From Xanthomonas euroxanthea (GTDB lineage Bacteria; Pseudomonadota; Gammaproteobacteria; Xanthomonadales; Xanthomonadaceae): a stretch of 64,000 nt of DNA. Shown here piece by piece: positions 19,040 to 27,594 of the stretch; positions within the stretch are counted from its first letter, which is position 1; each line of letters begins with the position of its first letter. The position numbers were made by a program, and so were the translations under genes. The notes beneath the pieces were generated by a model, which saw only the letters and a list, made by a program, of their open reading frames with translations, ran no database searches and had not been told where the DNA came from. The stretch lies in assembly GCF_900476395.1 (NCBI RefSeq), contig NZ_UIHB01000002.1, positions 62,001 through 126,000 of the forward strand. Direction: 5' to 3'.

Positions 19040-19129
19040 ATGGTCTTCCAGCGCGCCAACCTCAATAACGCCAACCGCAACAATCTGCGCGCGAACAATC
19101 GTGCGCGGCCGATGCGGGTCTGCGACTAG
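19040..19129 (+). CDS. Asparagine-rich leader peptide of asnB
   Basis: A 29-codon frame, ATG 19040 to TAG 19127-19129, too short for routine gene calling. Eight of its 29 residues are Asn, clustered as N, NN, N, NN, NN between residues 7 and 20, with AAC and AAT both used; most of the others are Arg and Ala. It ends RPMRVCD. It lies 133 bp upstream of asparagine synthetase and immediately before a terminator hairpin. In the his, leu, trp and phe operons this arrangement marks ribosome-mediated attenuation. No Shine-Dalgarno sequence is evident, so translation may be leaderless or weak. Confidence 0.8.
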   Translation: MVFQRANLNNANRNNLRANNRARPMRVCD

Positions 19130-19189
19130 GCGACGTCCACCAAACGCCCAGGAATCAGAGAACCCGCATCGGCCGATGCGGGTTTTTTT
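19107..19189 (+). promoter_or_regulatory. Terminator/antiterminator attenuator of asnB
   Basis: A terminator stem AACCCGCATCGG (19161-19172) with CCGATGCGGGTT (19173-19184) is a perfect 12-bp inverted repeat running into seven T (19183-19189). The 3-prime arm string GGCCGATGCGGGT (19171-19183) occurs identically at 19107-19119, at the end of the leader-peptide frame. The upstream copy can therefore pair with the same 5-prime arm and block the terminator. A smaller hairpin, GCGCGC (19087-19092) with GTGCGC (19101-19106), encloses the last two Asn codons. A ribosome stalled on Asn codons leaves 19107-19119 free (read-through); one reaching the stop covers it (termination). Confidence 0.82.
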
Positions 19190-19261
19190 ATGGGTGTCAT
19201 TCTCGTGCAGCACGCTTTCCACCGGCCGCCAACCCCCGCAGTTTCATCCAGGAGTGTTTCC

Positions 19262-20956
19262 ATGTGTTCCATCTTCGGTATTTTCGGCCTGCAACCCGGT
19301 GACGATCTGCAGGCCTTGCGCCGGCAGGCACTGGAATGTTCGCAGCGGCAGCGCCATCGCGGACCCGACTGGAGCGGGGTGTATGTCGACACCGGCGCGA
19401 TCCTGGTGCACGAGCGCCTGGCCATCGTCGACCCGGCCGGCGGCTCGCAGCCCTTGTTGTCCGACGATGGCGCGCTTGCGCTGGCGGTGAATGGCGAGAT
19501 CTACAACCATCGCGAGCTCAGGCAGGAACTGGTGCAGCCGTACGCCTTCCAGACCGGCTCCGATTGCGAGGTGATCAACGCGCTGTACCGCGAGGATGCG
19601 CCGGCGTCCTACCTCAACCGCCTCAACGGCATCTTCGCGTTCGCGCTATGGGACAAGGCCGCCGGGCGGGTGATCATCGCGCGCGATCCGATCGGCGTGG
19701 TGCCGCTGTACTGGGGCCACGATCGCGAGGGCCGGCTGCGGGTGGCCTCGGAGCTGAAGTCGCTGGTGGACGATTGCGCCGATGCGGCGCAGTTCCCGCC
19801 GGGTCACTGGTACGACAGCGCCACCGGCGCATTGAGTCGCTATTACGAGCGTGCCTGGCGTGAATACGCCGAGGTGGAAGGCGTGCAGGTGCAGTTGCAG
19901 GAATTGCGCGAGGCCTTCGAGCGCGCGGTGCATCGTCAGTTGATGACCGATGTGCCGTATGGCGTGCTGCTGTCCGGTGGGCTGGATTCGTCGTTGGTCG
20001 CCGCGGTTGCCGCACGCTACGCGCGCCATCGCATCGAAGAGAACGACACCACCGAAGCCTGGTGGCCGCGCCTGCATTCGTTCGCGATCGGCTTGAAAGG
20101 CTCGCCGGACCTGGCCGCTGCAAAAGTCGCCGCCGCCGCACTGGGCACCGTGCATCACGGCTTCGAGTACAGCTTCGAAGAAGGCCTGGATGCGCTGCCC
20201 GAGGTGATCCGCCATATCGAGACCTACGACGTCACCACCATTCGCGCCTCCACGCCGATGTTCCTGCTGGCGCGCCGCATCAAGGCGATGGGCGTGAAGA
20301 TGGTGCTGTCGGGCGAAGGCAGCGACGAGATCTTCGGTGGCTATCTGTATTTCCACAAGGCACCGAACGCGCGCGAATTCCACGAGGAACTGGTACGCAA
20401 GCTGGATGCGCTCAACAACTACGATTGCCTGCGCGCCAACAAGTCGATGATGGCCTGGGGCGTGGAGCCGCGCGTGCCGTTCCTGGATCGCGAGTTCCTG
20501 GACGTGGCCATGCGCATGGACGCCAGCTTCAAGATGATCGACAAGACCAGCAGCGGCGCCACGCGGATGGAAAAAGGCGTGTTGCGCGAGGCGTTTGCCG
20601 GGTATCTGCCCGAATCCATCCTGTGGCGGCAGAAGGAGCAGTTCAGCGATGGCGTGGGCTATGGCTGGATCGATGGACTCAAGGCACATGCCGCCGCGCA
20701 GGTGAGCGACCGCGAGCTGGCTGCCGCTTCCAGGCGTTTTCCGGTCAATCCGCCGCAGACCAAGGAAGCGTATTTCTATCGCACGCTGTTCGAACAGTTC
20801 TTCCCCAGCCAGGCGGCCGCGGAGACGGTGCCGGGCGGCAAGTCGATCGCGTGTTCGTCGCCGACCGCGATCGCCTGGGATGCCAGCTTCGCCGCGATGG
20901 CCGATCCCTCCGGCCGTGCGATTGCCGGCGTGCACGAACAGGCGTTGGCGTCGTAA
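19262..20956 (+). CDS. asnB: Asparagine synthetase, glutamine-hydrolysing
   Basis: Makes Asn from Asp, ATP and glutamine amide. The 564-residue product begins MCSIFGIFG, so Cys2 is the glutaminase nucleophile after Met removal. The N-terminal domain carries QRHRGPDWSG, HERLAIVDPAGGSQPL and NGEIYNH. The synthetase domain starts near 200 with YGVLLSGGLDSSLVAAVA, the SGGLDSS pyrophosphate loop, and has LSGEGSDEIFGGYLYFH. Length and motifs match E. coli AsnB. ATG 19262 has AGGAG 7 bp upstream. An in-frame ATG at 19190 sits on the terminator U-tract and is unlikely. Expression is probably controlled by the Asn-rich leader upstream. Confidence 0.97.
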   Translation: MCSIFGIFGLQPGDDLQALRRQALECSQRQRHRGPDWSGVYVDTGAILVHERLAIVDPAGGSQPLLSDDGALALAVNGEIYNHRELRQELVQPYAFQTGSDCEVINALYREDAPASYLNRLNGIFAFALWDKAAGRVIIARDPIGVVPLYWGHDREGRLRVASELKSLVDDCADAAQFPPGHWYDSATGALSRYYERAWREYAEVEGVQVQLQELREAFERAVHRQLMTDVPYGVLLSGGLDSSLVAAVAARYARHRIEENDTTEAWWPRLHSFAIGLKGSPDLAAAKVAAAALGTVHHGFEYSFEEGLDALPEVIRHIETYDVTTIRASTPMFLLARRIKAMGVKMVLSGEGSDEIFGGYLYFHKAPNAREFHEELVRKLDALNNYDCLRANKSMMAWGVEPRVPFLDREFLDVAMRMDASFKMIDKTSSGATRMEKGVLREAFAGYLPESILWRQKEQFSDGVGYGWIDGLKAHAAAQVSDRELAAASRRFPVNPPQTKEAYFYRTLFEQFFPSQAAAETVPGGKSIACSSPTAIAWDASFAAMADPSGRAIAGVHEQALAS

Positions 20957-20981
20957 CGCTGCTGCATCCCAAGTTGCAACT

Positions 20982-21020
20982 GCAGCGGCCGGCATGCGCG
21001 CACGCGCTGCCGGCCGCTGC
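20982..21020. terminator. Hairpin between convergent asnB and beta-helix gene
   Basis: GCAGCGGCCGGC (20982-20993) and GCCGGCCGCTGC (21009-21020) form a perfect 12-bp stem with a 15-nt loop in the 69-bp gap between two converging genes. There is no T-run on either side, so it may stop RNA polymerase poorly by itself but could protect both 3-prime ends. Confidence 0.6.
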
Positions 21021-21025
21021 TGCGC

Positions 21026-22075
21026 TCACTCGTGGCGCACGCAGTAGCCGTAGCGCTGCGGCTCGATATCCACACCGGCCACATCGGCCTGGTTGTTGCG
21101 CCACAGGTTCGGCTTGAAGTCGGCCGCAGTGCAGTTGGCGGCGCGGTCCACGCCGATGGTGTAGGTGAACGGCGTGTTGGAGAAGCGGTTGTTCTCGAAC
21201 ACGTTGTCCTGGCTCATGCTGTTGTCCCAGCACAGGATTTCCGGCGTGCGATAGCGGATGGCGCAGGCCAGGAAGACGCCGGCGACCTTGTTGCCGTCGA
21301 ACTGATTGTTGCTGAAGCGGTTGCGGCGCGCGTCGGACAGATAGATGCCCTGGCTGCCGTTGCGCTCGAAGCGGTTGTTGCGGATCTCGCTGTCTTCCAG
21401 ATGTTCGGTGGTCAGGCCTGCGGCCACGTTGTCGTGGATGTAGTTGTTGACCATCGTGACCTTGGCGGTGCGGTTGAACGACACCCCGTCCCAGATCGCG
21501 CCGGAGACATCATTGTTTTCGATGGTGATCTCGCGCGTGTCGTACTCGCTCAGCAGGCAGGCGCTGCGGCACTTGTTGACCTGCAGGCCGGCCAGGCGAA
21601 TCCCCTGGCCGGAACGCACGACCACCGCGCTATTGCTCAGGTACGGGCGCTCGGGCATGAATTCCTTGTCGCCGGTGCTGGCGACGATCTGCATGTCCTC
21701 GATGCTGACATTGCGGATCACGCCGGTAGGCTGCTGGTTTTCGTAGTCGCCGACCACCAGCGCCGGTTGCTGCACGCCATCGGCCATGCGCAGCACCGTG
21801 GTCGGACCCGTGCCACGCAAGGTGAGATTGCCGCGGTGGATCGAGACCAGGCCATTGAGCGGAAATTCGCCTTTTTCCAGGCACAACACCGCACGCGTAT
21901 CGCTTTGCGGAAGCTTGTCGATGGCTTTTTGCAGATCCTGCCCGGGGCGCAGCTTGGCGGTGCAGGCCGCGACCGGCGCGTCCGGTGGGCCGGACTTGGC
22001 GGGCGGCGCTGCCGAGCAGGCAGTGGCAACGAGCAGGGGCAACAGGGCGGAAACGGAGCGGGCAAGCTGAGGCAT
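21026..22075 (-). CDS. Secreted right-handed parallel beta-helix lipoprotein
   Basis: A 349-residue protein starting at ATG 22075 with a lipoprotein signal ending LLVATACS (Cys20). The body is a right-handed parallel beta-helix of the pectate-lyase-like/NosD type: repeated turns such as NVSIEDMQIV, ITIENNDVSGAIWDGVSF, VTMVNNYIHDNVAAGL, SEIRNNRFERNGSQGIYLS and NRFSNNQFDGNKVAGVFL. The N-terminal CTAKLRPGQDLQKAIDKLP is the usual capping helix. It carries extra Cys in later turns. This fold binds or cleaves polysaccharide, but I see no recognisable catalytic triad. It converges on asnB. Confidence 0.8.
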   Translation of the reverse strand: MPQLARSVSALLPLLVATACSAAPPAKSGPPDAPVAACTAKLRPGQDLQKAIDKLPQSDTRAVLCLEKGEFPLNGLVSIHRGNLTLRGTGPTTVLRMADGVQQPALVVGDYENQQPTGVIRNVSIEDMQIVASTGDKEFMPERPYLSNSAVVVRSGQGIRLAGLQVNKCRSACLLSEYDTREITIENNDVSGAIWDGVSFNRTAKVTMVNNYIHDNVAAGLTTEHLEDSEIRNNRFERNGSQGIYLSDARRNRFSNNQFDGNKVAGVFLACAIRYRTPEILCWDNSMSQDNVFENNRFSNTPFTYTIGVDRAANCTAADFKPNLWRNNQADVAGVDIEPQRYGYCVRHE

Positions 22076-22305
22076 GCGGATTCCGGTCAGTGGGGGGAAG
22101 AGGGCGATCGTGTGGAAACACTTCCAGATCGCGACGGCCTCTAGTGTGTCCCACCGGACGTTAAAGTCTGGCTGATTCCGGCCGGCCTGATTCGGCGCAG
22201 GTTCATTGCACTGTCGTGGTCGAGGCCGCAATCGTGCATGCGGTGGCCGACGAACGTCACACTTGAGCAACGTTCGAGACCTGCACAGACGCGTGCTCGC
22301 CCTGC

Positions 22306-24450
22306 TCAGAAATCGTAAGCCAGCTGCGCGTAAATGCGGCGCGGTTCGCCAGGAAAGTGGCCGGTGCGCTCAGTGAACCCGCTGACGGCGTACACCTTGT
22401 CGAACAGGTTCTTGACGTTGACCTGCAGCTTCCAGGCATCCCATTGCGTCTGCCAGCTGATGTCGAAGATGGCATACGGCTTGACGCGCTGGCCTTCCAG
22501 GCTGACCCGCTCGCCCACATAGTCGGCACCGAAGGCAATTGCCGAGTTCCAGGCCGGCAGGTCGTAGCGCGTCCACAGGCCGAAGGTGTTGCGCGGTGCA
22601 TTGGCGAAGCGGTCGCCGGACGCGTTGGTGATGCCGTTGGTGCCCGCATCCAGCACGCGCGCATCGTTGTAGGCATAGGTCAGGTTGAGCACCCAACGCT
22701 CGGTGAGGTCGGCCAGCAGATCCACTTCCAGGCCTTCGCTGCGCACCAGGCCGAGCGCGGCGAGTTGATTGACCCCAGCGACGATGCTGCCGTCGGCCTG
22801 CACGATGTTGCTGCGTTCGATGCGATACAGCGCGGTGTTGAGCGTCAGCCCGCCGTCGTTGAGCGCGGTCTTCAGGCCTACTTCCCACTGCGTGCTGCGC
22901 TCGGGATCGAACGGGCCACCGACGCTGCTGTCCTGATTGGCCGCATCCTGCGGCAGGAAGCCGCTGGCATAACTGGCGTACGCGTTGACGCCATCGCGCA
23001 GCACGAAGGTGCTGCCCACACGCCAGCTGAGATCGTTGCCGGTGACGCGCGAGCCGTCCAGCCGGTTGTCGTCCTTGAAGCCGTCCCAACGCAGTCCGGC
23101 CATCGCAAACCAGCGCGGCGTCAGCGTGAGTTCGTCCTGCAGATACGCGCCGTAGCGCTGGCTGCGCGTGCTGGTGGCGCGCCAGGGCAGGCTGTCCAGA
23201 CCGTAGTCGTAAAAGCCGCTGCGCCCGTACACCGGGTTGAACAGATCGATACCCGGCACCGGCCCGCGCACGCGGCCGGTGTCGGCGGTGTTGGCGGTCT
23301 GCGCGCGGAAATCCGCATCCAGCCGATAGTAGTCCGCGCCCATCAGCAGCTTGTGCTCGATCGCGCCGATGCGGGTGCGGAACACGGCGTTGACGTTGCT
23401 GGAGATCGCATCGTTGTCGCGGAACTGGTTGCGCAACTGCCGCGTCATCCATTCGGCGGTGCCGTCGCCATCGCGGTCGATCAGGCCCATCGGCTCGTGA
23501 TAGATCTGATGCTCGTCGTTCTTGAACCAGCGCAGCGCCATGTCCACGTCCCACGCATCCGACGGCGCAAAGCGGTACTGCGCGAATGCGACCTTGGCGC
23601 GCATGTCGAGGAAATCGGTGGGTTCGTTGTGGTTCCAGCGCCGGTCGGTGAGGAAGTTGCCGTCGTCATCCACCGGCACGCCACGCAGGCGATTGCCGCC
23701 CAGGTTCTGGGTGATGTCGGTGTACTGCAAGGTGAGCTCGCCGGTCTGGCCGATATCGAACGCCACCGACGCATCGCCGATCTGGCTCTGGCTATCGGTG
23801 TTGCGGCGAAAACCGTCCTCGCCATCGGCATAGGCGCCGACGCGGTAGCGAATGCGTCCGTCGTCGCGTGCCGGCCCGGTGGCCTCGAACGAGGCGGCTC
23901 CGAAGGATTGATTGCCCGCCTGCAGCTCCACCCGACGCGCGGCCTGATGGCCGGGCTTGCGGGTGACGTAATTGATGACGCCGCCGGGTTCGCCGCCGCC
24001 GTACAGCGCACCGGCCGGACCCTTGAGCACTTCCACGCGTTCGATATTGAACAACTGCGGCACCGAGAAGCCGGCATACGGATCGCCGCGCAATCCGTCG
24101 TACAGCACGTTTTCCTGGCGGAATCCGCGCAGGGTGACGCCGGCATAGCTGAAGAAGCTGATGCCGCTGATGCTGCGATACAGGTCGGTGATCTGGCGTG
24201 CGGCCTGGTCGTCGATCAGTTCGCGCGGCAGTACCTGGACCGACTGCGGAACCAGCGCCAACGGCGTGTCGGTGCGTGTGGCCACTGCGGCGTCGTCGGA
24301 TTTGTACAGCGTCTGCGCACGGCCCACGACCTGGACGCCATCCAGGTCGGTGACGGTTGCCGAGGTGCTGCCGTGTTGTTGAGCGAAGGCGCGGGGCGAA
24401 GGCAGAGCGAAGGCGGCGGCGAGCGCGGTGACAAGGAGCGTGGGGCGCAT
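22306..24450 (-). CDS. TonB-dependent outer-membrane receptor, siderophore type
   Basis: A 714-residue beta-barrel receptor. The signal peptide ends PRAFA. The plug has TPLALVPQSVQVLPRELIDDQ, GFRQENVLYDGLRGDP and IERVEVLKGPAGALYGGGEPGGVINYVTR, typical of ferric-siderophore receptors (FhuA/FpvA group), so transport of Fe-siderophore powered by TonB is the likely role. The barrel ends YAQLAYDF with a terminal Phe. A TonB box is not obvious; GVQVVGR near residue 38 is a candidate. A Fur-box-like sequence overlaps the start region. The ligand cannot be deduced. Confidence 0.92.
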   Translation of the reverse strand: MRPTLLVTALAAAFALPSPRAFAQQHGSTSATVTDLDGVQVVGRAQTLYKSDDAAVATRTDTPLALVPQSVQVLPRELIDDQAARQITDLYRSISGISFFSYAGVTLRGFRQENVLYDGLRGDPYAGFSVPQLFNIERVEVLKGPAGALYGGGEPGGVINYVTRKPGHQAARRVELQAGNQSFGAASFEATGPARDDGRIRYRVGAYADGEDGFRRNTDSQSQIGDASVAFDIGQTGELTLQYTDITQNLGGNRLRGVPVDDDGNFLTDRRWNHNEPTDFLDMRAKVAFAQYRFAPSDAWDVDMALRWFKNDEHQIYHEPMGLIDRDGDGTAEWMTRQLRNQFRDNDAISSNVNAVFRTRIGAIEHKLLMGADYYRLDADFRAQTANTADTGRVRGPVPGIDLFNPVYGRSGFYDYGLDSLPWRATSTRSQRYGAYLQDELTLTPRWFAMAGLRWDGFKDDNRLDGSRVTGNDLSWRVGSTFVLRDGVNAYASYASGFLPQDAANQDSSVGGPFDPERSTQWEVGLKTALNDGGLTLNTALYRIERSNIVQADGSIVAGVNQLAALGLVRSEGLEVDLLADLTERWVLNLTYAYNDARVLDAGTNGITNASGDRFANAPRNTFGLWTRYDLPAWNSAIAFGADYVGERVSLEGQRVKPYAIFDISWQTQWDAWKLQVNVKNLFDKVYAVSGFTERTGHFPGEPRRIYAQLAYDF

Positions 24451-24455
24451 TGGTC

Positions 24456-24474
24456 ACTAATGGGAATGGTTATC
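24456..24474 (-). promoter_or_regulatory. Fur-box-like site upstream of the TonB receptor
   Basis: On the minus strand GATAACCATTCCCATTAGT lies 6 bp before the receptor ATG. I count 12 of 19 matches to the Fur consensus GATAATGATAATCATTATC, with both outer GATAA/CATTA halves kept. Its position over the likely transcription start fits iron-dependent repression. Supported by eye only. Confidence 0.5.
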
Positions 24475-24560
24475 AAATGCATCTTAGCATGTTGTGCTCG
24501 CTTGATTGCGCAGGTCGGCGGGTGGGCGTTGCGGCACAGACTGCCGCGTGCGCGTGCGCA

Positions 24561-24624
24561 TGCGAGGTGCGAGGTGCGAGGTGCGAGGTGCGAGGTGCGA
24601 GGGTGCGAGGTGCGAGGGTGCGAG
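24561..24624 (+). repeat. Tandem 7-bp repeat TGCGAGG
   Basis: About nine copies of TGCGAGG in a row, two of them lengthened by one G, in the 571-bp gap between the acylase and TonB receptor genes. It has the same 7-bp period as the GGGAATC array but an unrelated sequence. The flanks are also rich in related TGCG/GCAT words. No gene is visible here. Confidence 0.85.
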
Positions 24625-24734
24625 ACGCCGCATGCGGCATGCGAGGCGCGAGCTGCGGTCTGAGATCTGCAAGTACCGGGACGCGCAATGCCCCCGGTCG
24701 CACGGTGTGTGCCCGTACCCTCACGCCAATCCCT

Positions 24735-25000
24735 TTCCCGACGAGAGAGGGTTCGCGGCTGTCCTACTCCCTCCCGGAGAGGTGCTCGCGGCTGACCTTC
24801 TCCCCCCCGGAGAGGTGCTCGTGGCCGTCCTTCTCCCTTCCCTGAGAGGCGCTCGCGGCTGTCCTTCTCCCCCTCCAGGTGCTCGCGGTCGTCCTTCTCC
24901 CCTCCCGGAGAGGTGCTCGTGGCCGTCCTTCTCCCCTCCCGGAGAGGTGCTCGTCGCTGTCCTTCTCCCTCTGGGAGAAGGTGCCCGAAGGGCGGATGAG
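24735..25000 (+). repeat. Tandem 30-34-bp repeat downstream of the acylase gene
   Basis: Roughly seven imperfect units of about 34 bp, each of the form CCTTCTCCCCTCCCGGAGAG followed by GTGCTCGTGGCCGT, run up to the acylase stop. Units differ by a few bases, and one is shorter (30 bp). Each contains a CTCCC/GGGAG hairpin. The last copy is followed by GGTGCCCGAAGGGCGGATGA, a string that looks like the tail of a dispersed intergenic element. They are contiguous with no unique spacers, so this is not a CRISPR array. Confidence 0.85.
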
Positions 25001-25021
25001 GGCCCGCGCGAAGCCTCGTGC

Positions 25022-27445
25022 CTACTTCGGCTGCAGTCGCAGCGTGTAGCGGGTAGCGGTCGGCAGGAAGGGGGTCGGCCGGCCGTGCACCCAATCCTCG
25101 TGCCCCGCGCCCCAGAACGGCGACAACGGATGTCCGCTCTGGCCGCCCGGCATGTGCACGATGCCGTCCTGCTCGTGGCCGGGCGACACCACCATGCGTT
25201 CGGAGGCGCCGAAGGCCGGGCCTTGCACGCGCGGCATGTCGCGATCGCCGGGCAGCTGGTCGGGCGGCATGCACAGCCAGCGCTTGGCGAGCGCTGGCAA
25301 TGCCCGCGCGATCGGGTGACAGATGGCAGCGGTGTTGCGTTCGCCCCAGCTGCGTTCACTCACGGGGCTATCCGGCGAGGCGCCGTCCTGCGTAGCGAGC
25401 TCCGCCTGCGCGTTGCGTGCCGCTTCGGCAAGCAACTGGTCCCAGTTCGCATAGGTCGGCGGCAGCAGATGCGCCGGGCGTTGCTGCAGCAATGGCCAGA
25501 CGATGCCTTCCAGTTGCGCGCGACGCGGCGGTAAAAAGTCCTTGCCAAGCGCGGCTTTTGCCGGGGCCAGCAGGCCGGCTTCCACTGCGTCGATGGTCAT
25601 GCCGCGAAAGCCGCGCACGATGCGATAGCTGGCAGAGCGGGTGGAGGCGTGCCCGTCCCACTGCCGCGTGGCGGCTTCGATCTGCTGCAAGGCCGGGTCC
25701 TGGCTGTGTTCGACCACGCTGCGCAACAACTGCCACCAGCGCGTGAGCAGCACGGCGCGATCGTCGAGCTGGATGGCGAGCAGATCCAGTTCGTTGAAAC
25801 GCTGCCTGGCGAACAAGTCGTCGCGGATCTGCTGCGCTCGCGCGCCCAGGTCGTAGCCGGCATTGCCGAGCGTGGCCAATTGCTGCACATCGACGACGCG
25901 GCTGTTGGCGGTCCAGAGCCGGTGCGAGGGGGGATCGATCAGCGCAGGGGCGGCGTCGCTGCGCACCGGCCAGGGCAGGCAGCCGGTCGGCGCGGGTGCC
26001 GAGGCTGTGGTGACCGCAGCCGACGGCAATGCCGCGTCCGCGTGCTGCGCCGAACCCGCCAGTTCGGCGATGCCGCTCGGGCCACACCCGGCATTGCGCA
26101 CCGGGCGCGCACCGATCAACCGCCAGGCGATGCGCCCGCTGCGATCGGCCAGCAACAGATTCTGTGCCGGAATGCCCGAACGATCCGCCACGGCAAAGGC
26201 GGCCTGCAGATCGGCCGCGGTGCTCATCTGCGCAAAGTCCAGGCGGATCGCGCCGGGCAGCTGCGCGGCCCAGCGAAGCGCCAGCACGCTGCCATCGGGG
26301 TTGTCGTGCAGGATCGGTCCCCACGCACTCTCGCGGACCGCAAAACGCACCGGTGCGGCGCCGGCCACGCGAATCGTTTCGACATGGGTGGTGAGCGCCT
26401 GCGGATGGCCCGGCGTGGCCGGCGCAATCCGCGCAAAGTCGGCGGTGTCGATATAGCTGTTGGTGAAGGCCCAGGCCACATGCCCATTGCTGCCGACGAC
26501 CACCGCCGGCAAACCGGGCAGGGTGAAGCCGGTGACATCCACCTTGCCGTTGGGCGCGCCGGTGTCCGGGTAACGCAGGCGTGCACGGAACCAGATGTTG
26601 GGCGCGCGCAGGCCCAGGTGCATGTCATCGGCGACGATGGCGCGGCCGTCGCTGGTGAGGCTGCCGTCCACGGCGAAGTTGTTGCTGCCCGGCGTCGGCG
26701 GCTCGGCGCCGGGCGCGGCGGCCGGATGCGGCAGGCGGCGCAGGTCCAGTGCGGCGGCGTCGGGCAGCACGGCATCGCCTTGCGCGGCGCCGAGCAGCGG
26801 GGCATCCCAGCTGGAACCTTGATGATCGAGCAAGGCCGCCAGCGCCGCCGGCACCACCGCCCGGATGCGTGCGGCTGCCAGTTCGGTCTGGTTGTCGTTG
26901 TCCTGCAGGTCGGCATACATCGCCATGCCGGTGAGGATGGAGTCGTCCAGCGTCCACGGCCGCGGCGTCTGCCGCAGCAACAGGTACGGCCACGGGCGCA
27001 CGCGCAGGGCGGCCAGCCCGGCATTGACGCCCTCGGTATAGGCCTGCAGCGCCGCGCGCTGGCTACCGGCGGCGACATCCAGGCTGGCCTGCACGCGGGC
27101 GCGCAGCCGGTGCACGCGATTGCGCTTGTCCAGGTCCAGCGCCGCGGCGCCGAACAGCTCGGACAACTCGCCGGCCGGTGCGCGGCGCATCAGGTCCATC
27201 TCGAAGTAGCGCTCCTGCGCATGCACATAGCCGAGTGCGCGCATGGCATCGACCTGGCTGGCCGCATCGATGGTGACCACGCCGCGCCGGTCGCGTTGCA
27301 CGCTGACCGGTGCCGCCAGGCCCGTCAGTGCGCTGTTGCCGTCCAGCTGCGGCAGGCTGCCACGCATCAGCAGGTACACGGCCAACAGGGCCGCCACGGC
27401 CAATACCACGATTGCCAGCAGCAGCCGGCCCAGCCATTTGCGCAT
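25022..27445 (-). CDS. Penicillin-acylase family N-terminal-nucleophile hydrolase
   Basis: About 807 residues. One N-terminal membrane anchor (LLLAIVVLAVAALLAVYLL) puts the enzyme in the periplasm. The alpha chain has RDRRGVVTIDAASQVDAMRALGYVHAQERYFEMDLMRR. The self-processing site GSNNF gives the catalytic Ser254 at the start of the beta chain, followed by DDMHLGLRAPNIWF. These enzymes cleave N-acyl bonds; in gram-negatives many act on acyl-homoserine lactones, though substrate cannot be read from sequence. ATG 27445 is chosen because AAGGA lies about 11 bp upstream; ATG 27490 has no site. Confidence 0.9.
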   Translation of the reverse strand: MRKWLGRLLLAIVVLAVAALLAVYLLMRGSLPQLDGNSALTGLAAPVSVQRDRRGVVTIDAASQVDAMRALGYVHAQERYFEMDLMRRAPAGELSELFGAAALDLDKRNRVHRLRARVQASLDVAAGSQRAALQAYTEGVNAGLAALRVRPWPYLLLRQTPRPWTLDDSILTGMAMYADLQDNDNQTELAAARIRAVVPAALAALLDHQGSSWDAPLLGAAQGDAVLPDAAALDLRRLPHPAAAPGAEPPTPGSNNFAVDGSLTSDGRAIVADDMHLGLRAPNIWFRARLRYPDTGAPNGKVDVTGFTLPGLPAVVVGSNGHVAWAFTNSYIDTADFARIAPATPGHPQALTTHVETIRVAGAAPVRFAVRESAWGPILHDNPDGSVLALRWAAQLPGAIRLDFAQMSTAADLQAAFAVADRSGIPAQNLLLADRSGRIAWRLIGARPVRNAGCGPSGIAELAGSAQHADAALPSAAVTTASAPAPTGCLPWPVRSDAAPALIDPPSHRLWTANSRVVDVQQLATLGNAGYDLGARAQQIRDDLFARQRFNELDLLAIQLDDRAVLLTRWWQLLRSVVEHSQDPALQQIEAATRQWDGHASTRSASYRIVRGFRGMTIDAVEAGLLAPAKAALGKDFLPPRRAQLEGIVWPLLQQRPAHLLPPTYANWDQLLAEAARNAQAELATQDGASPDSPVSERSWGERNTAAICHPIARALPALAKRWLCMPPDQLPGDRDMPRVQGPAFGASERMVVSPGHEQDGIVHMPGGQSGHPLSPFWGAGHEDWVHGRPTPFLPTATRYTLRLQPK

Positions 27446-27594
27446 TGTTGTCGGGTCCTTGAGTTCGGTCACAGTGTGGCCGCCGGTCATGACCGTGGCG
27501 GGTCTGGCCGCAAGCGCAACTGAAAGTGATTCCGATTAGATCATTGCCCGGCGGGTTAGGGCACCATGCGCGCATTGCGTCGCTGGAGCACATC

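Noticed and set aside
19190-19261. Upstream ATG extending AsnB by 24 residues
   Set aside because: It lies on the U-tract of the terminator, and Cys2 after ATG 19262 must be the N-terminal nucleophile of the glutaminase domain.
24735-25000. CRISPR-like repeat series
   Set aside because: The units are contiguous and imperfect without unique spacers, and no cas gene is in the window.
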